From assembly GCF_027497495.1 (NCBI RefSeq), contig NZ_CP114205.1:744001-808000 (forward strand): a DNA stretch of 64,000 nt, written 5' to 3'. The translations under genes were made by a program, and so were the position numbers. Positions 25,122-34,118 of this stretch are shown piece after piece; the first letter of the stretch is position 1, and the number at the start of each line of letters is the position of its first letter. The notes beneath the pieces are model-generated. The model was not told the DNA's origin. It searched no databases and was given only the letters and a program-made list of their open reading frames with translations. The DNA comes from Streptomyces tubercidicus. GTDB taxonomy: Bacteria > Actinomycetota > Actinomycetes > Streptomycetales > Streptomycetaceae.

Positions 25122-26288
25122 CTAAGGCCGCCCGGAAGGCTGAGGGGAGGTTGTGTCGGAGCTCTCCGCTCGGCTCACGGCCACCCGCAGCGTCAGGGCA
25201 GCCGCGGATCCTGCCACCAGGCCGCAGGTCAGGGCGGCAGGGACGCCGTTACCGATGTCAGCGGACAGATGAAGCAGGTCCCGGCGCAGGCCCGAGCCCG
25301 CCCCGTCCACCGCCATCCTCAGCAGCTGGCTCGCCAGCAACGCGAGGACGGTCGCGCAGACTGCGGCAGCCGCCATCGCGGGGACAGTGGCTCGGGTGAG
25401 CAGTCCGGGCAGTCGGCGCAGTGCCCACCACACCACGGCGAGCAGCAGCACGTCGGCGGCGCGATACAGGAGCCAGTCACCGAGGGGCGCAGCCCCGGGG
25501 CCCGCCCAGGCGCCGAGCAGCAGCCACTGGCGTAGGAGGTCGCCCGGTTCGGCGAATAGACCGATGCTCGGCGAGACCTGCTGGAGGGCGGCGGCGACCG
25601 GCTGGTACGAGAGGACGACCAGGGAGAATGCGATCACGGCGGTTCCGACGGAGGCGGCCAGGCGGGCGGCGCGAGCCGGGACGACCTCGTGCGGCAGCGG
25701 ATCGGCCCCCTTGGCAGCGACTCGCGCTGCGAGCACCGTCACCACTGCCGCGACCAGCGCGGTCACTACCAATACCTGCCGCCCGGAGGAGATGACGCCC
25801 GCCAGGTGAGGCAGGAAACGGTAGCCCCCGCGCCCTCCCGAGGCGATCAGCCACGGTGCGGAGACGGTCACCGCCAGGGTCCCGGCTACCAGGCCCCAGG
25901 CCCATATGGCGAGCAGCGCGGCCGGCATCCGGCCGCGCACCGGCGGCAGCCTGCGGACCAGGAGCAGTGCACCAGGTAGGAAAAAGGCGAAGACCGCGCC
26001 GAACCGGATCTGCAGTGCGGTGGAATACAGCGCGCGGTAGCTGGTGCCGACGACCCCGGCCGCTCCCCCGATCCCGCCGGACACCTCGGTACCGAACTGG
26101 ACCGAGGTCGGAGGGTCGTACGACCAGGGGGTGAGCCAGCGCTCCAGCTCGGCGGCGGTCTGGCTGTCGAGCATGCCGGTGGCGCCTGGCAGGTGCAGTG
26201 CGTGCGCGCTTGCCCCCGCCCACCACAGAAGGGCCGTGAGCAGCAGCCCGCCAGCCAGTGCCGGTAACACCGCGCGCCGGTATGTCAT
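25122..26288 (-). CDS. Polytopic membrane protein, unknown
   Basis: A 388-aa integral membrane protein with about eight to nine predicted helices (for example VLPALAGGLLLTALLWWAGA, FGAVFAFFLPGALLLV, ALLAIWAWGLVAGTLAVTV, VLVVTALVAAVVTVLAARVA). Between helices 1 and 2 is an extracytoplasmic segment of about 60 residues (LDSQTAAELERWLTPWSYDP). Such streptomycete-specific multispan proteins are annotated as membrane proteins of unknown function. GGGGGA lies just before the ATG. It is divergent from the alcohol dehydrogenase gene, across 393 nt. Confidence 0.75.
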   Translation of the reverse strand: MTYRRAVLPALAGGLLLTALLWWAGASAHALHLPGATGMLDSQTAAELERWLTPWSYDPPTSVQFGTEVSGGIGGAAGVVGTSYRALYSTALQIRFGAVFAFFLPGALLLVRRLPPVRGRMPAALLAIWAWGLVAGTLAVTVSAPWLIASGGRGGYRFLPHLAGVISSGRQVLVVTALVAAVVTVLAARVAAKGADPLPHEVVPARAARLAASVGTAVIAFSLVVLSYQPVAAALQQVSPSIGLFAEPGDLLRQWLLLGAWAGPGAAPLGDWLLYRAADVLLLAVVWWALRRLPGLLTRATVPAMAAAAVCATVLALLASQLLRMAVDGAGSGLRRDLLHLSADIGNGVPAALTCGLVAGSAAALTLRVAVSRAESSDTTSPQPSGRP

Positions 26289-26681
26289 GACTTTCCCCCG
26301 CCTTGGTCGTCTATCCGCTCAATCCCAACGCAGGGCAGATTACGGGGCGTTCATCACATACGGATCACGGCTGAGCAGGGAAGCCGAGCTGGTTGTCCGT
26401 CAGATCCACTTTTCCCAAGGTGAGTTGACCTTCGGCGACAGCATGGTCGCCGCTCCGGGCGGCCAGTCGCAGTGGTCCGATCCGATGCTCACGTCGCAGA
26501 CGGAGCACCTGTTCCTCCACCACGGCGGACGTGCGGCGAGGCTGGTGAGGTACCGCCAACTCCTGCGTCGGTGAACGGCAGTACCACGCCCAGGAGTTGG
26601 CGTGAAGACGACCTCAGCGAACTGTCTGAGATTCGATCACCTGTATGCACAACATCCCCCTCCCCTCATACAGTTAATCGA
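26289..26681. promoter_or_regulatory. Divergent intergenic region with inverted repeat
   Basis: The region between two divergent genes. CTGTATG (26641-26647) and CATACAG (26667-26673) form a perfect 7-bp inverted repeat with 19-nt spacing, ending 8 nt before the dehydrogenase ATG. The right arm contains a -10-like TACAGT. It is a plausible operator for the dehydrogenase. A 95-codon plus-strand frame (26287-26574) crosses the region but has no recognisable family. Confidence 0.5.
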
Positions 26682-27686
26682 ATGCAGATAGCGAGACTCC
26701 ATGGAATAACGGATCTGCGAGTGGCTCATGAGCCCGAGCCAGAGGCGGGTGCCGGAGAAACCCTGGTACGGGTGACCGCGGTCGGGATCTGCGGATCGGA
26801 CCTGCACTGGTACGAGGACGGCGCGATCGGCGATGCGAAACTGGAGCGGCCGCTGGTGCCAGGGCACGAGGGCGCCGGCGTGATCACGTCCGGGCCGCGG
26901 CGCGGGGAGCGGGTCGCCATCGACCCCGCGATCCCCTGCGAGACGTGCCGGACCTGTAGGGAGGGGCGCCAAAACCTGTGCTACAACATCCGGTTCTCCG
27001 GCCACGGCGTGACGGACGGGATGCTGCGCGAGGTCATGCCGTGGCCCTCGCACCGGCTACACCCACTGCCTGACACGGTGTCGGACGTGGCCGGCGCGAT
27101 GCTGGAGCCGCTGGGCGTCGCGCTGTGGTCACTGGACCTGGGACGTGTACCGTTCGGCGGCACGGTGGCGGTTGTGGGCTGTGGCCCGGTCGGTCTGCTG
27201 CTGATCCAGCTGCTACGGGCGGCCGGAGTGTCCCACCTGATCGCCGTCGAACCGCTCATGCACCGCCGCGAGGCCGCCGCCAAGTGGGGCGCCGACGAGG
27301 TCCTCGACCCATATCCGTCAGCCGAAACCGCGACCGGTCCCGACTTCTCCGCGTGCGGCGTTGATGTCGCTTTCGAGATGGTCGGGAATGACGACGGAGT
27401 GCGGATCGCCATGGAGGCCGTTCGGCCCGGCGGGCGCGTGGTGCTCGGCGGCATCCCAGGCTCGGACAAGACGACGTTCCGCGCCTCGCTCGCGCGTGGC
27501 AAGGAGCTGGAGATCGCCATGGTGCGCCGAATGGGCGAGGTCTACCCACGCACCATCGACCTGGCCGCGCGCGGCGTGGTGGCGCTCGACCCCTTGGTAA
27601 CGTCCCAAATGCCGCTGGCCGAGAGCGCTGCCGCGTTCACGGCCGCCCAGCGCCGCACCGGACTGAAGGTCGTCATCACACCCTGA
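26682..27686 (+). CDS. Zinc-dependent polyol/alcohol dehydrogenase
   Basis: A 334-aa medium-chain dehydrogenase. The catalytic zinc ligands lie in AVGICGSDLHW (Cys), PGHEGAG (His, Glu) and the MLEPLGVALWS region. The structural zinc loop is CETCRTCREGRQNLC. The NAD(P) fold is TVAVVGCGPVGLLLIQLL. Spacing and the CGSDLHWYEDG motif place it near sorbitol/xylitol/threonine dehydrogenases. It oxidises a secondary alcohol; the substrate is unknown. The ATG at 26682 was chosen because the conserved fold starts there (MQIARLHGITDL). It stands alone with a terminator 10 nt past its stop, so it may not belong to the nearby cluster. Confidence 0.88.
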   Translation: MQIARLHGITDLRVAHEPEPEAGAGETLVRVTAVGICGSDLHWYEDGAIGDAKLERPLVPGHEGAGVITSGPRRGERVAIDPAIPCETCRTCREGRQNLCYNIRFSGHGVTDGMLREVMPWPSHRLHPLPDTVSDVAGAMLEPLGVALWSLDLGRVPFGGTVAVVGCGPVGLLLIQLLRAAGVSHLIAVEPLMHRREAAAKWGADEVLDPYPSAETATGPDFSACGVDVAFEMVGNDDGVRIAMEAVRPGGRVVLGGIPGSDKTTFRASLARGKELEIAMVRRMGEVYPRTIDLAARGVVALDPLVTSQMPLAESAAAFTAAQRRTGLKVVITP

Positions 27687-27695
27687 CCGCCTCGG

Positions 27696-27736
27696 CGGGC
27701 CGGGCACGTCACGACCACCGTGACGTGCCCGGCCCG
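27696..27736 (+). terminator. Strong intrinsic terminator
   Basis: A perfect 17-bp stem (27696-27712 with 27720-27736) and a 7-nt loop directly after the alcohol dehydrogenase stop. The following 220 nt before the epoxide hydrolase stop hold no supported gene. Confidence 0.85.
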
Positions 27737-27956
27737 AGTCCGCTTGGTGTTGCCTCAGTCCTCGGGATTCTCACGCAGTTAGGCCGGCACCAGCCGGGCA
27801 TATACGTTCGGCGGGAAGATCAAGTGGAAGAGGCCCCACCGCCGGGGTGCTGGCCAGTTCGAAGCGCAGCGCCGACCGACCGACCGGGGAGGTGGTCGGT
27901 GGCGCCGTCGTCCGAGGACGATGTCCATCGCTCTTCGGAGTGTCTCCGGCTCTTCG

Positions 27957-29141
27957 TCAGCGGAACGCGCGGAACGCGGCCCGCACCTCGCTCAGCAGCT
28001 TGGCCGGCTGTTCCAGGGAGGGGAAGTGCCCGCCGGCGTCGAGCTCGTTCCAGTACCGCAGGCCGGCGTACTCGGCCTCGGCCAGGCGGCGGGACGGCCG
28101 GTAGTAATCCGCCGGGAAGACGGAGCAGCCGGTCGGCACCGGGATGGGCTCCGGCCGGCCACCAAGGGCGCCGAAGCTCTCCCAGTAGAGGCGGGCGGCC
28201 GACGCCCCGGTGCCGGGCAGCCAGTACATCAGGACGTTGTCGAGCAGCTCGTCGTTACTGAAGACGGCAGCGGGGTCACCGTCACAGTCGCTCCACTCCT
28301 CGAACTTCTCGGTGAGCCAGGCAGCCAGCGCGACAGGCGAGTCGGTAAGGCCGTAGCCGATGCTCTGCGGGCGGGTCGCTTGCACGGCGGCGTACGCCGA
28401 TCCCTGAGCGCGGTGCCGGGCGAGCCGTTCCAGTGCTGAACGCTCCTGCTCGGTGAGGTCGGCGAGGATCTCGGGGCTCTCCGGCGGGGAGAACGGAACC
28501 ATCGTCAGGTGGATGCCGATCAGGTTCTCCGGATGCCGCCGACCGAGCTCCATGGTGATCCGGGCGCCCCAGTCGCCGCCCTGGGCGCCGTAGCTCGGGT
28601 AGCCGAGCCTGCCCATCAGCCGGTCCCAGGCATCGGCGATCCGCTCGGTGCCCCAGCCGGCCCGGTCCGGCTTGCCGCTGAACCCGAACCCCGGCAGCGA
28701 GGGGCAGACGACGTGGAAAGCGTCGGCCGGATCGCCGCCGAATGCGACCGGATCGACCAGTGGGCCGATGACCTTATGGAACTCGACGACCGAACTGGGC
28801 CAGCCGTGCGTGATCAGCAGCGGCGTGGCGTCCGGGTACGGTGAACGGACGTGGACAAAGTGGATCCCGAGCCCATCGATCTCCGTGATGAACTGCGGGA
28901 ACCGGTTCAGCCGCCCTTCGGCCGCCGACCAGTCGTACTCCTCCAGCCAGTAACGGCACAACTCACGGACGAAGGTCAGCCGGGTGCCCTGCGACCAGTC
29001 GCCGACGGTCTCGGGCTCGGGCCAGCGGGTCCGGCTCAGCCGCTCCCGCACGTCGGCCACGACGGCTTCCGGGATGCTGACCCGGAACGGGACCACGGAC
29101 TCTGGCAACGCGGTCGTCGGGACGGTCGTGCATGCGATCAT
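27957..29141 (-). CDS. Epoxide hydrolase (microsomal type)
   Basis: A 394-aa alpha/beta hydrolase with the N-terminal EHN domain of microsomal-type epoxide hydrolases (VVPFRVSIPEAVVADVRERL, then WPEPETVGDWSQG). The oxyanion motif is ITHGWPSS, the nucleophile Asp is in AQGGDWGARITM, and the C-terminal catalytic His is in DAGGHFPSLEQP. It hydrolyses epoxides to diols or has a related detoxifying role. The ATG at 29141 overlaps the MFS stop as ATGA; the open frame beyond it belongs to the exporter gene. Coupling to an exporter suggests resistance to, or processing of, an epoxide metabolite (inference). Confidence 0.88.
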   Translation of the reverse strand: MIACTTVPTTALPESVVPFRVSIPEAVVADVRERLSRTRWPEPETVGDWSQGTRLTFVRELCRYWLEEYDWSAAEGRLNRFPQFITEIDGLGIHFVHVRSPYPDATPLLITHGWPSSVVEFHKVIGPLVDPVAFGGDPADAFHVVCPSLPGFGFSGKPDRAGWGTERIADAWDRLMGRLGYPSYGAQGGDWGARITMELGRRHPENLIGIHLTMVPFSPPESPEILADLTEQERSALERLARHRAQGSAYAAVQATRPQSIGYGLTDSPVALAAWLTEKFEEWSDCDGDPAAVFSNDELLDNVLMYWLPGTGASAARLYWESFGALGGRPEPIPVPTGCSVFPADYYRPSRRLAEAEYAGLRYWNELDAGGHFPSLEQPAKLLSEVRAAFRAFR

Positions 29142-30556
29142 GGGCCGGCTGCTCCTTCGGGGGACTTGGTGGTGTCGCCCGCGGTAATCCCGCGGAACCA
29201 GGCGCTGATCACGGTCGAGGCCAGCGCGGCCCCACACATGGCCAGCCAGGCGACCCGGAAACCGTGCAGTGTCTGGTGTCCGAGGATCGCGGTGAGGACC
29301 GCGATGCCGAGGGCCGAGGCGATCTGCCGCGACATCATGAGCACCGCAGTGGCCAGCGACGTCTGACTCGGCGGCAGGGCTGCCGCCGAACCGAACAGCG
29401 GTGGCTGCAGCAGTGCGGTGCTGACACCGGCGAGGATCGCGCCGGGCACGAAGACGAAGAGGTACTGCGGCCGGTCCGTTACGGTCAGCGCCCACCAACC
29501 GCAGGCGGCCGCGAGAGTCAGCCCGCCGAGCATGGCCGAGGTCCGCGCACCGACACGCGCCACGATCCGACCGGAGAGGAGCGCCGTCGCCATGGTGCTG
29601 GCGGGCATCGGAGCGATACCCAGCGCCGCATCCACGACGGAGTAGTGCCAGTGGCCGGTGAAGAAGAGCGTGGCTGCCAGGATCATCGCGGCGAACGCCA
29701 GGTAGTAGAGGAACACCCCGCTGACGGCGACGCTGAACAGCCGGTTCCGGAAGAGGTCGAAGCTGATCACCGGGTCGGAGGCCCGGCGCAGATGTCGCAC
29801 CGTCAGCATGCCGCACAGGGCGGTCGCCAGGGCGGCTCCGAGGATGGCCGCGGAACCGTACCCCCAGACGGGTGCCTGGGTGAAGACGGTGGTCAGGCCG
29901 GCCACGGTGGCCAGGACCAGCACCGCCCCCGGGAGGTCCAAGCGCGTGCGTTGGCCCCGCGCGGTCGCTGGGAGCTCACGCCGACCGACCAGCACGGCGA
30001 GCACCACGACGGGAACGTTGATCAGGAAGATCCAGCGCCACCCGGCATTCAGCAGGAGCCCGCCGGCTACCGGGCCGCTGCCGGCGCCGACCGCGGCGAC
30101 CGCGGTCCAGATGCCCATCACGGCAGGGTGTTCGCGCGGGGGGAACGCCGGCAGCGCAAGGCCGAGCGAAGTGGGGATCAGGATGGCGCCCGCCACGGCC
30201 TGCACGACCCGCGCGGCCACCAATATGCTGAGCGCCGGGGAGAGGGCGCAGCCCACCGAAGCCGCTCCGAACAAGACCATCCCGAACAGAAACGCGGGCT
30301 TGCGGCCGATGTTGTCGGCCAGTCGCCCCGCCGGGACCAGCATGGCCGCGAGCACGATCGTGTAGGCGTTGAGGACCCAGGTGACCTCCGACAGGCTGGC
30401 GCCGTGGAAGGATCGCTCAAGCGCCGGAAACGCCGCATTGACCGCGAACAGGTCGAGAATGGCAAGGAATTGGGCGGCCGAGGCGACCGCCAGGATCCGC
30501 CACCGCCGGACGTCGGCCCGGGTGTCGGTAGGGGGTTGGGAGATGTGCGCTGTCAC
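29138..30556 (-). CDS. DHA2-family MFS exporter
   Basis: A 472-aa major facilitator of the 14-helix DHA2 (EmrB/QacA) type. It begins with the RRWRILAVASAAQFLAILDL helix. Motif A is GRLADNIGRKPAFLFG, and the antiporter motif C region is GSGPVAGGLLLNAGWRW. It is predicted to expel a drug or natural product across the plasma membrane by proton antiport. Translation is coupled to the epoxide hydrolase downstream (ATGA). It is divergent from a GlxA/AdpA-type regulator across 72 bp containing an inverted repeat, so it is probably controlled by that regulator. Confidence 0.92.
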   Translation of the reverse strand: MTAHISQPPTDTRADVRRWRILAVASAAQFLAILDLFAVNAAFPALERSFHGASLSEVTWVLNAYTIVLAAMLVPAGRLADNIGRKPAFLFGMVLFGAASVGCALSPALSILVAARVVQAVAGAILIPTSLGLALPAFPPREHPAVMGIWTAVAAVGAGSGPVAGGLLLNAGWRWIFLINVPVVVLAVLVGRRELPATARGQRTRLDLPGAVLVLATVAGLTTVFTQAPVWGYGSAAILGAALATALCGMLTVRHLRRASDPVISFDLFRNRLFSVAVSGVFLYYLAFAAMILAATLFFTGHWHYSVVDAALGIAPMPASTMATALLSGRIVARVGARTSAMLGGLTLAAACGWWALTVTDRPQYLFVFVPGAILAGVSTALLQPPLFGSAAALPPSQTSLATAVLMMSRQIASALGIAVLTAILGHQTLHGFRVAWLAMCGAALASTVISAWFRGITAGDTTKSPEGAAGP

Positions 30557-30593
30557 GTCAAGTCACCGTACCGAGCGGATTCGGCGATCACGA

Positions 30594-30609
30594 GTGGCAT
30601 GTTTGCCAC
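30594..30609. promoter_or_regulatory. Inverted repeat upstream of GlxA-type regulator
   Basis: GTGGCA-tgtt-TGCCAC lies 19 bp before the regulator's ATG and 37 bp from the divergent MFS start. TGGCATGTTT within it matches nine of ten positions of the AdpA consensus TGGCSNGWWY. The neighbouring gene has the same domain order as AdpA, so this is a likely operator for it. Confidence 0.6.
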
Positions 30610-30628
30610 CGGACGCTAGTTTTGTGCC

Positions 30629-31636
30629 ATGACCAGACTTCCGGGCACTCTGGCGGTGCTGCTGCTGGATCAGCAGGCCGCGATCGAGGTCGCGCTCGCC
30701 TGCCAGGCATTCGGCACCCCACCGCGCAACCACACCGCCGACTGGTACGACCTGCGGCTGTGCGCCGTCGGCGGCGCGGGCGAACCGGTGCCGCTGCGTG
30801 CCTGGTTCGACCACGCCGGACCGGCCGGCCCGTTCGAGTTGCGGGCCACCCACGGGCTCGACGACCTGGTGCCCGCGGACACGGTGATCGTTCCCGGAAG
30901 CGGGGACGTGCACGGCGACCCGTCGGCCCCGGTGCTGGCGGCACTGCGCGCCGCGCATGCGCGGGGCGCCAGGATGGTATCGCTCTGCTCGGGCTCCTTC
31001 GTACTCGCCGCAGCCGGGATCCTGGACGGACGCGCGGCCACCAGTCACTGGGAGCACGCGCCCCTTCTGGCCCGCCGGTTCCCGGCGGTGAAGGTGGACC
31101 CGAACATCCTCTACACCCACGATCCCGACGTGCTCACCAGCGCCGGCCTGATGGCCGGGATCGACCTGTGCCTGCACCTCATCCGGGAGGACCTCGGGTC
31201 CGAGACCGCCAATGCCGTGGCCCGCCGGATGATCGTCCCGCCGCACCGCTCCGGTGGCCAGGCTCAGTACATGGAGTCGCCGATGTCGGTGCCGCACAGC
31301 GGCTCCGCCCTGGGGGAGGTGCTGGAGTGGGCGATGGCCCAGCTGGACCAGCCGATCGGTGTCGGGGGCATCGCCGCCCGGGCCGGGGTGTCCGTGCGCA
31401 CCCTGATCCGCCGGTTCCATGCGGAGTTGGGCACCACCCCCAGCCGCTGGCTGCTCACCCAACGGTTGGCTCGGGCCCGGGAGTTGCTGGAGAGCACCGA
31501 TCTGCCGGTCGGACTGGTCGCCGAGCGCAGCGGCCTGGGCACCGCGCCCAACCTGCGCACTCACTTCGCTCGCGAATTCGGCCTCTCCCCCACCAGGTAC
31601 CGCCATGAATACAACCCCTCCCCTGACGTCCGTTGA
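30629..31636 (+). CDS. GlxA/AdpA-type transcriptional regulator
   Basis: A 335-aa regulator. The N-terminal DJ-1/PfpI-like domain (1-210) has the nucleophile-elbow VSLCSGSFVLAAAG and SHWEHAPLLARRF. The C-terminal AraC-type double helix-turn-helix (235-335) has AARAGVSVRTLIRRFHAEL, then GTTPSRWLLTQRLARARELL and LGTAPNLRTHFAREFG. It binds DNA as a dimer; the DJ-1 part usually has no enzymatic role. It is divergent from the DHA2 exporter and lies 53 nt from the convergent thioesterase at the edge of the PKS cluster. It is the only regulator adjacent to the core cluster. Confidence 0.9.
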   Translation: MTRLPGTLAVLLLDQQAAIEVALACQAFGTPPRNHTADWYDLRLCAVGGAGEPVPLRAWFDHAGPAGPFELRATHGLDDLVPADTVIVPGSGDVHGDPSAPVLAALRAAHARGARMVSLCSGSFVLAAAGILDGRAATSHWEHAPLLARRFPAVKVDPNILYTHDPDVLTSAGLMAGIDLCLHLIREDLGSETANAVARRMIVPPHRSGGQAQYMESPMSVPHSGSALGEVLEWAMAQLDQPIGVGGIAARAGVSVRTLIRRFHAELGTTPSRWLLTQRLARARELLESTDLPVGLVAERSGLGTAPNLRTHFAREFGLSPTRYRHEYNPSPDVR

Positions 31637-31689
31637 CGGTGCGGAGGCCAACGCCGAGGTGCGCCTCCGCGGAGATCCTTCGGGACCCC

Positions 31690-32466
31690 CTAGCCGCACT
31701 CGCCGACTGCGAGGAGATCGATGAGCCGCTCCTGCACCGGCGTGGGACGGGCGAAGAGGTAGTTATGGCCGCCCGGCCAGGACTCCACCTCGCAGCTGCT
31801 CGATGTGAGCTTCGACCAGGCCATCAGCTCGCCCTCGGCCATCAAGTCGCGGTCCCCGAGCCATGCGGTGACCGGGCAGTCCAAGACCACTCCGGAAGGA
31901 ACCGGCAGCTCCGCGGAGAGCGCTAGGTCCGCGAACCAGCGTCGGGTCAGCGGTTCCTGGATCTCCGCGGGCAGGCGCCGCCACTCCTCGACGTCCATCC
32001 CACTCAGGGGGGCGAGCTGCGCCAGGTCGATCCGGACGGGCCGTCCGCCCGGGAACACCCGGGAGAAGCGGCTCTCGCTCGGGTCCGGCCGATACGAGCT
32101 GACGATCAGTCGCCTCAGGTCCCTGGTCGCAGCCAGCCAGGTGGCGAGGTGCGTGCCCACCAGACCGCCCATGCTGTGGCCCAGTACGAAGTACGGCAGA
32201 TCCGGCAGTCTGTCCCTCACCTGCGAGAAATTGTCGCGCAGCTGATCGAGCGTCCACTCGGGTGGCTCCGCGTAGCGGTCTTCCCGCCCTGGCGGCTGCA
32301 CCAGGAGCAGGTCCACCTGAGAGGGCAGCCACTGCGTCCACGTCCAGTACGCGGCGGCGCCACCGCCGGCCGGGGGCACGCAGACCAGACATGCCTCGCC
32401 CGGCCCGGCTCCGGAGGACACGTACTGGAACCACGGCGACAACTTGTTGAGCGACCTCTGGCCCAT
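31690..32466 (-). CDS. Type II thioesterase 1
   Basis: A 258-aa external thioesterase of PKS/NRPS systems. It carries LVCVPPAGGGAAAYWTW (oxyanion side), VQPPGREDRYAEPP, the nucleophile motif VLGHSMGGLVGTHLA, the acidic residue region AWLGDRDLMAEGE and the catalytic His in WPGGHNYLFAR. Such enzymes remove aberrant acyl groups from carrier proteins. It is last in a minus-strand operon, 11 nt after the acyl-CoA dehydrogenase. It is the first of three type II thioesterases here. No thioesterase domain is fused to the megasynthases, so one may perform product release. Confidence 0.92.
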   Translation of the reverse strand: MGQRSLNKLSPWFQYVSSGAGPGEACLVCVPPAGGGAAAYWTWTQWLPSQVDLLLVQPPGREDRYAEPPEWTLDQLRDNFSQVRDRLPDLPYFVLGHSMGGLVGTHLATWLAATRDLRRLIVSSYRPDPSESRFSRVFPGGRPVRIDLAQLAPLSGMDVEEWRRLPAEIQEPLTRRWFADLALSAELPVPSGVVLDCPVTAWLGDRDLMAEGELMAWSKLTSSSCEVESWPGGHNYLFARPTPVQERLIDLLAVGECG

Positions 32467-32477
32467 TGCCCGCTACC

Positions 32478-33671
32478 TCAAATCCTGCGATCGGAAGGGA
32501 GCACGAACCGTCGGAAGACGAGTTCGCGCAGTACGTCGTCACCGGCCTCGACAATGGTGACGGCTCTGATATCCCGGAGGTATTTGGATATCGGCATGTC
32601 GTTCGTGTATCCCAGACCGCCGAACATCTCCGATCCCACCGTGGCGATCTGCCAACCGGTCTGACCGCAGAACATCTTGGCCGTCAGCGCCGAACGCAGC
32701 GCACCACGCTGGAGGAATTCACGCGCCGGGTCAGGCATCGCCATGACCTCGTCGTAGTCGCGCGCCGCCGCGAGGCACTGGTTGCGCATGACCTCGATCT
32801 GCATCTCCATCTGGCCGATCTTGCCTGCGAAAACCGCGTTCTCGATGAGCTTGTGGCCGGCCAGTGGTTTAGCGATCGCGTATTCCAGGCAGAGGTCGCG
32901 GATCCGCCGGGCGACGCCGAGTGCGATGGCCCCGATCAGGATCCGGCTGGAGTTGAGGCCGACCTCGATGATCTTCAAACCGGGGCCGTCCAGCACGTTC
33001 GCGCTCGGCACCGCGCAGTCGGTGAACTCCACCTGGTAAGTGCCTGCCGATCGCAGGCCGATCATGTCCCAGCGCTTGACCACCTCGACGCCCGGGGTGC
33101 CGCGCGGCACCAGCACCGCGTGGTAAGAGGCCACCCCCTTCGCCCCGGCCGACTTGGCGAACACCACGAGGTAGTCGGCAAAGCCGGAGTTGGTCGAGAA
33201 CATCTTCTCGCCATTGAGCACCACGTCGTCGCCGCGCCTGGTCAGCGTAGTGGTCAGGTTGATCAACTCGCTCCCGGCCGCGCGCTCGCTGCCGAGCGCC
33301 GACGCGTAGCCGGGCTCACGGGTCATCGCCGTGAGGTAGCGCTCCTTCAGCTCCTGCGATCCGTACAGCTGGACCATCGAGCTACCGAGGATGGAGATCA
33401 GCAGCGTGAAGGCCGACCCGGCGTCGGCGTAGGCGAGTTCCGAGACAATGTCGACGCTGTCGGCCAGGCTCAGGCCGGCGCCGCCGTACTCGGTGGGGAG
33501 CCACCAGTTCATCAGTCCGAGCTTGTGCAGCGGCCGGTACAGCTCCAGTGGCGGCTCCGCTCCCGAATCGAACTCCGCGTCGTGTCCGAGAAGAGTGCTC
33601 TGTGCGAACTCGCGGAACGTCCGCAGCGCCTCGGCCGACGAAAGCGCGGGTGACTGGACATCAGGATGCAT
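32478..33671 (-). CDS. Acyl-CoA dehydrogenase
   Basis: A 397-aa FAD-dependent acyl-CoA/acyl-carrier dehydrogenase. The helical N-domain contains GLMNWWLPTEYGGAGLSLAD. The mid beta-domain has SALGSERAAGSELINL and NGEKMFSTNSGFADYL. The C-terminal helices contain EMFGGLGYTNDMPISKYLRD. The family's catalytic-Glu region reads VEAGDDVLREL. It would introduce an alpha,beta or further double bond into an acyl thioester. It lies 12 nt after the DUF3291 gene in the PKS operon, so the substrate is probably the C6 polyketide chain or its starter (inference). Confidence 0.9.
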   Translation of the reverse strand: MHPDVQSPALSSAEALRTFREFAQSTLLGHDAEFDSGAEPPLELYRPLHKLGLMNWWLPTEYGGAGLSLADSVDIVSELAYADAGSAFTLLISILGSSMVQLYGSQELKERYLTAMTREPGYASALGSERAAGSELINLTTTLTRRGDDVVLNGEKMFSTNSGFADYLVVFAKSAGAKGVASYHAVLVPRGTPGVEVVKRWDMIGLRSAGTYQVEFTDCAVPSANVLDGPGLKIIEVGLNSSRILIGAIALGVARRIRDLCLEYAIAKPLAGHKLIENAVFAGKIGQMEMQIEVMRNQCLAAARDYDEVMAMPDPAREFLQRGALRSALTAKMFCGQTGWQIATVGSEMFGGLGYTNDMPISKYLRDIRAVTIVEAGDDVLRELVFRRFVLPSDRRI

Positions 33672-33683
33672 CGGTCGTTCCTC

Positions 33684-34118
33684 TCAGGACACCGGCGGCT
33701 GGAACATGCGCCGGAAGGTGAAGGCTTCCGGGGTCGGCCCCTTGGCGTTGAGCATCTCTAGCCGGGCCATGCTTTCGTTGACGTCAGGCAGGGTGCCGGC
33801 GGGCAGCCACCACAGCACCGACGGCGCGCTGCGCGGCGGCTTGAACCAAGTGCGGCGCATCCTCAGTGACTCGGCGTGATCGCCGCGGTAGGTGAAGTCC
33901 CGCAGCGACTCCATGGACTCCCACACCGAGATGTTCAGCATGTACGGGTCCTCGGGAAGGTCAAACAGGGACTCCAGCCGGAAGACGAAGCCCGGTGCCT
34001 TGCGCGCGAGGGCGTCGATCTCCAGGGCCAGCTCGTGGAAGCCGGCCAGGGTCTCCGACTTCAGCGAATCGACGGCGTACAAGATGTTCGCCTGGGCCAG
34101 ATGGTATTGGTCGCTCAT
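33684..34118 (-). CDS. DUF3291 family protein
   Basis: A 144-aa protein with a dimeric ferredoxin-like (antibiotic-monooxygenase-like) fold expected. It begins [20 protein letters not shown]. The middle carries [20 protein letters not shown], then [19 protein letters not shown] and [16 protein letters not shown], the DUF3291 signature. No reaction is established for the family. Its ATG overlaps the stop of the large PKS gene (ATGA), so the two are made in equal amounts. This suggests action on the PKS-bound chain. Confidence 0.85.
   Translation of the reverse strand: MSDQYHLAQANILYAVDSLKSETLAGFHELALEIDALARKAPGFVFRLESLFDLPEDPYMLNISVWESMESLRDFTYRGDHAESLRMRRTWFKPPRSAPSVLWWLPAGTLPDVNESMARLEMLNAKGPTPEAFTFRRMFQPPVS

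Noticed and set aside
26287..26574. 95-codon plus-strand frame between the membrane protein and dehydrogenase genes
   Set aside because: It starts within the start region of the divergent gene, has no clear ribosome site and no family I recognise. The region is described as intergenic instead.
28843..29816. Upstream extension of the epoxide hydrolase frame into the MFS gene
   Set aside because: The extension lies inside the exporter coding sequence in another frame. The ATGA-overlap start at 29141 begins the conserved EHN domain.
30622..31608. Overlapping plus-strand frame in the GlxA regulator
   Set aside because: It is a +1 shadow; the frame starting at 30629 has the DJ-1 and AraC motifs.
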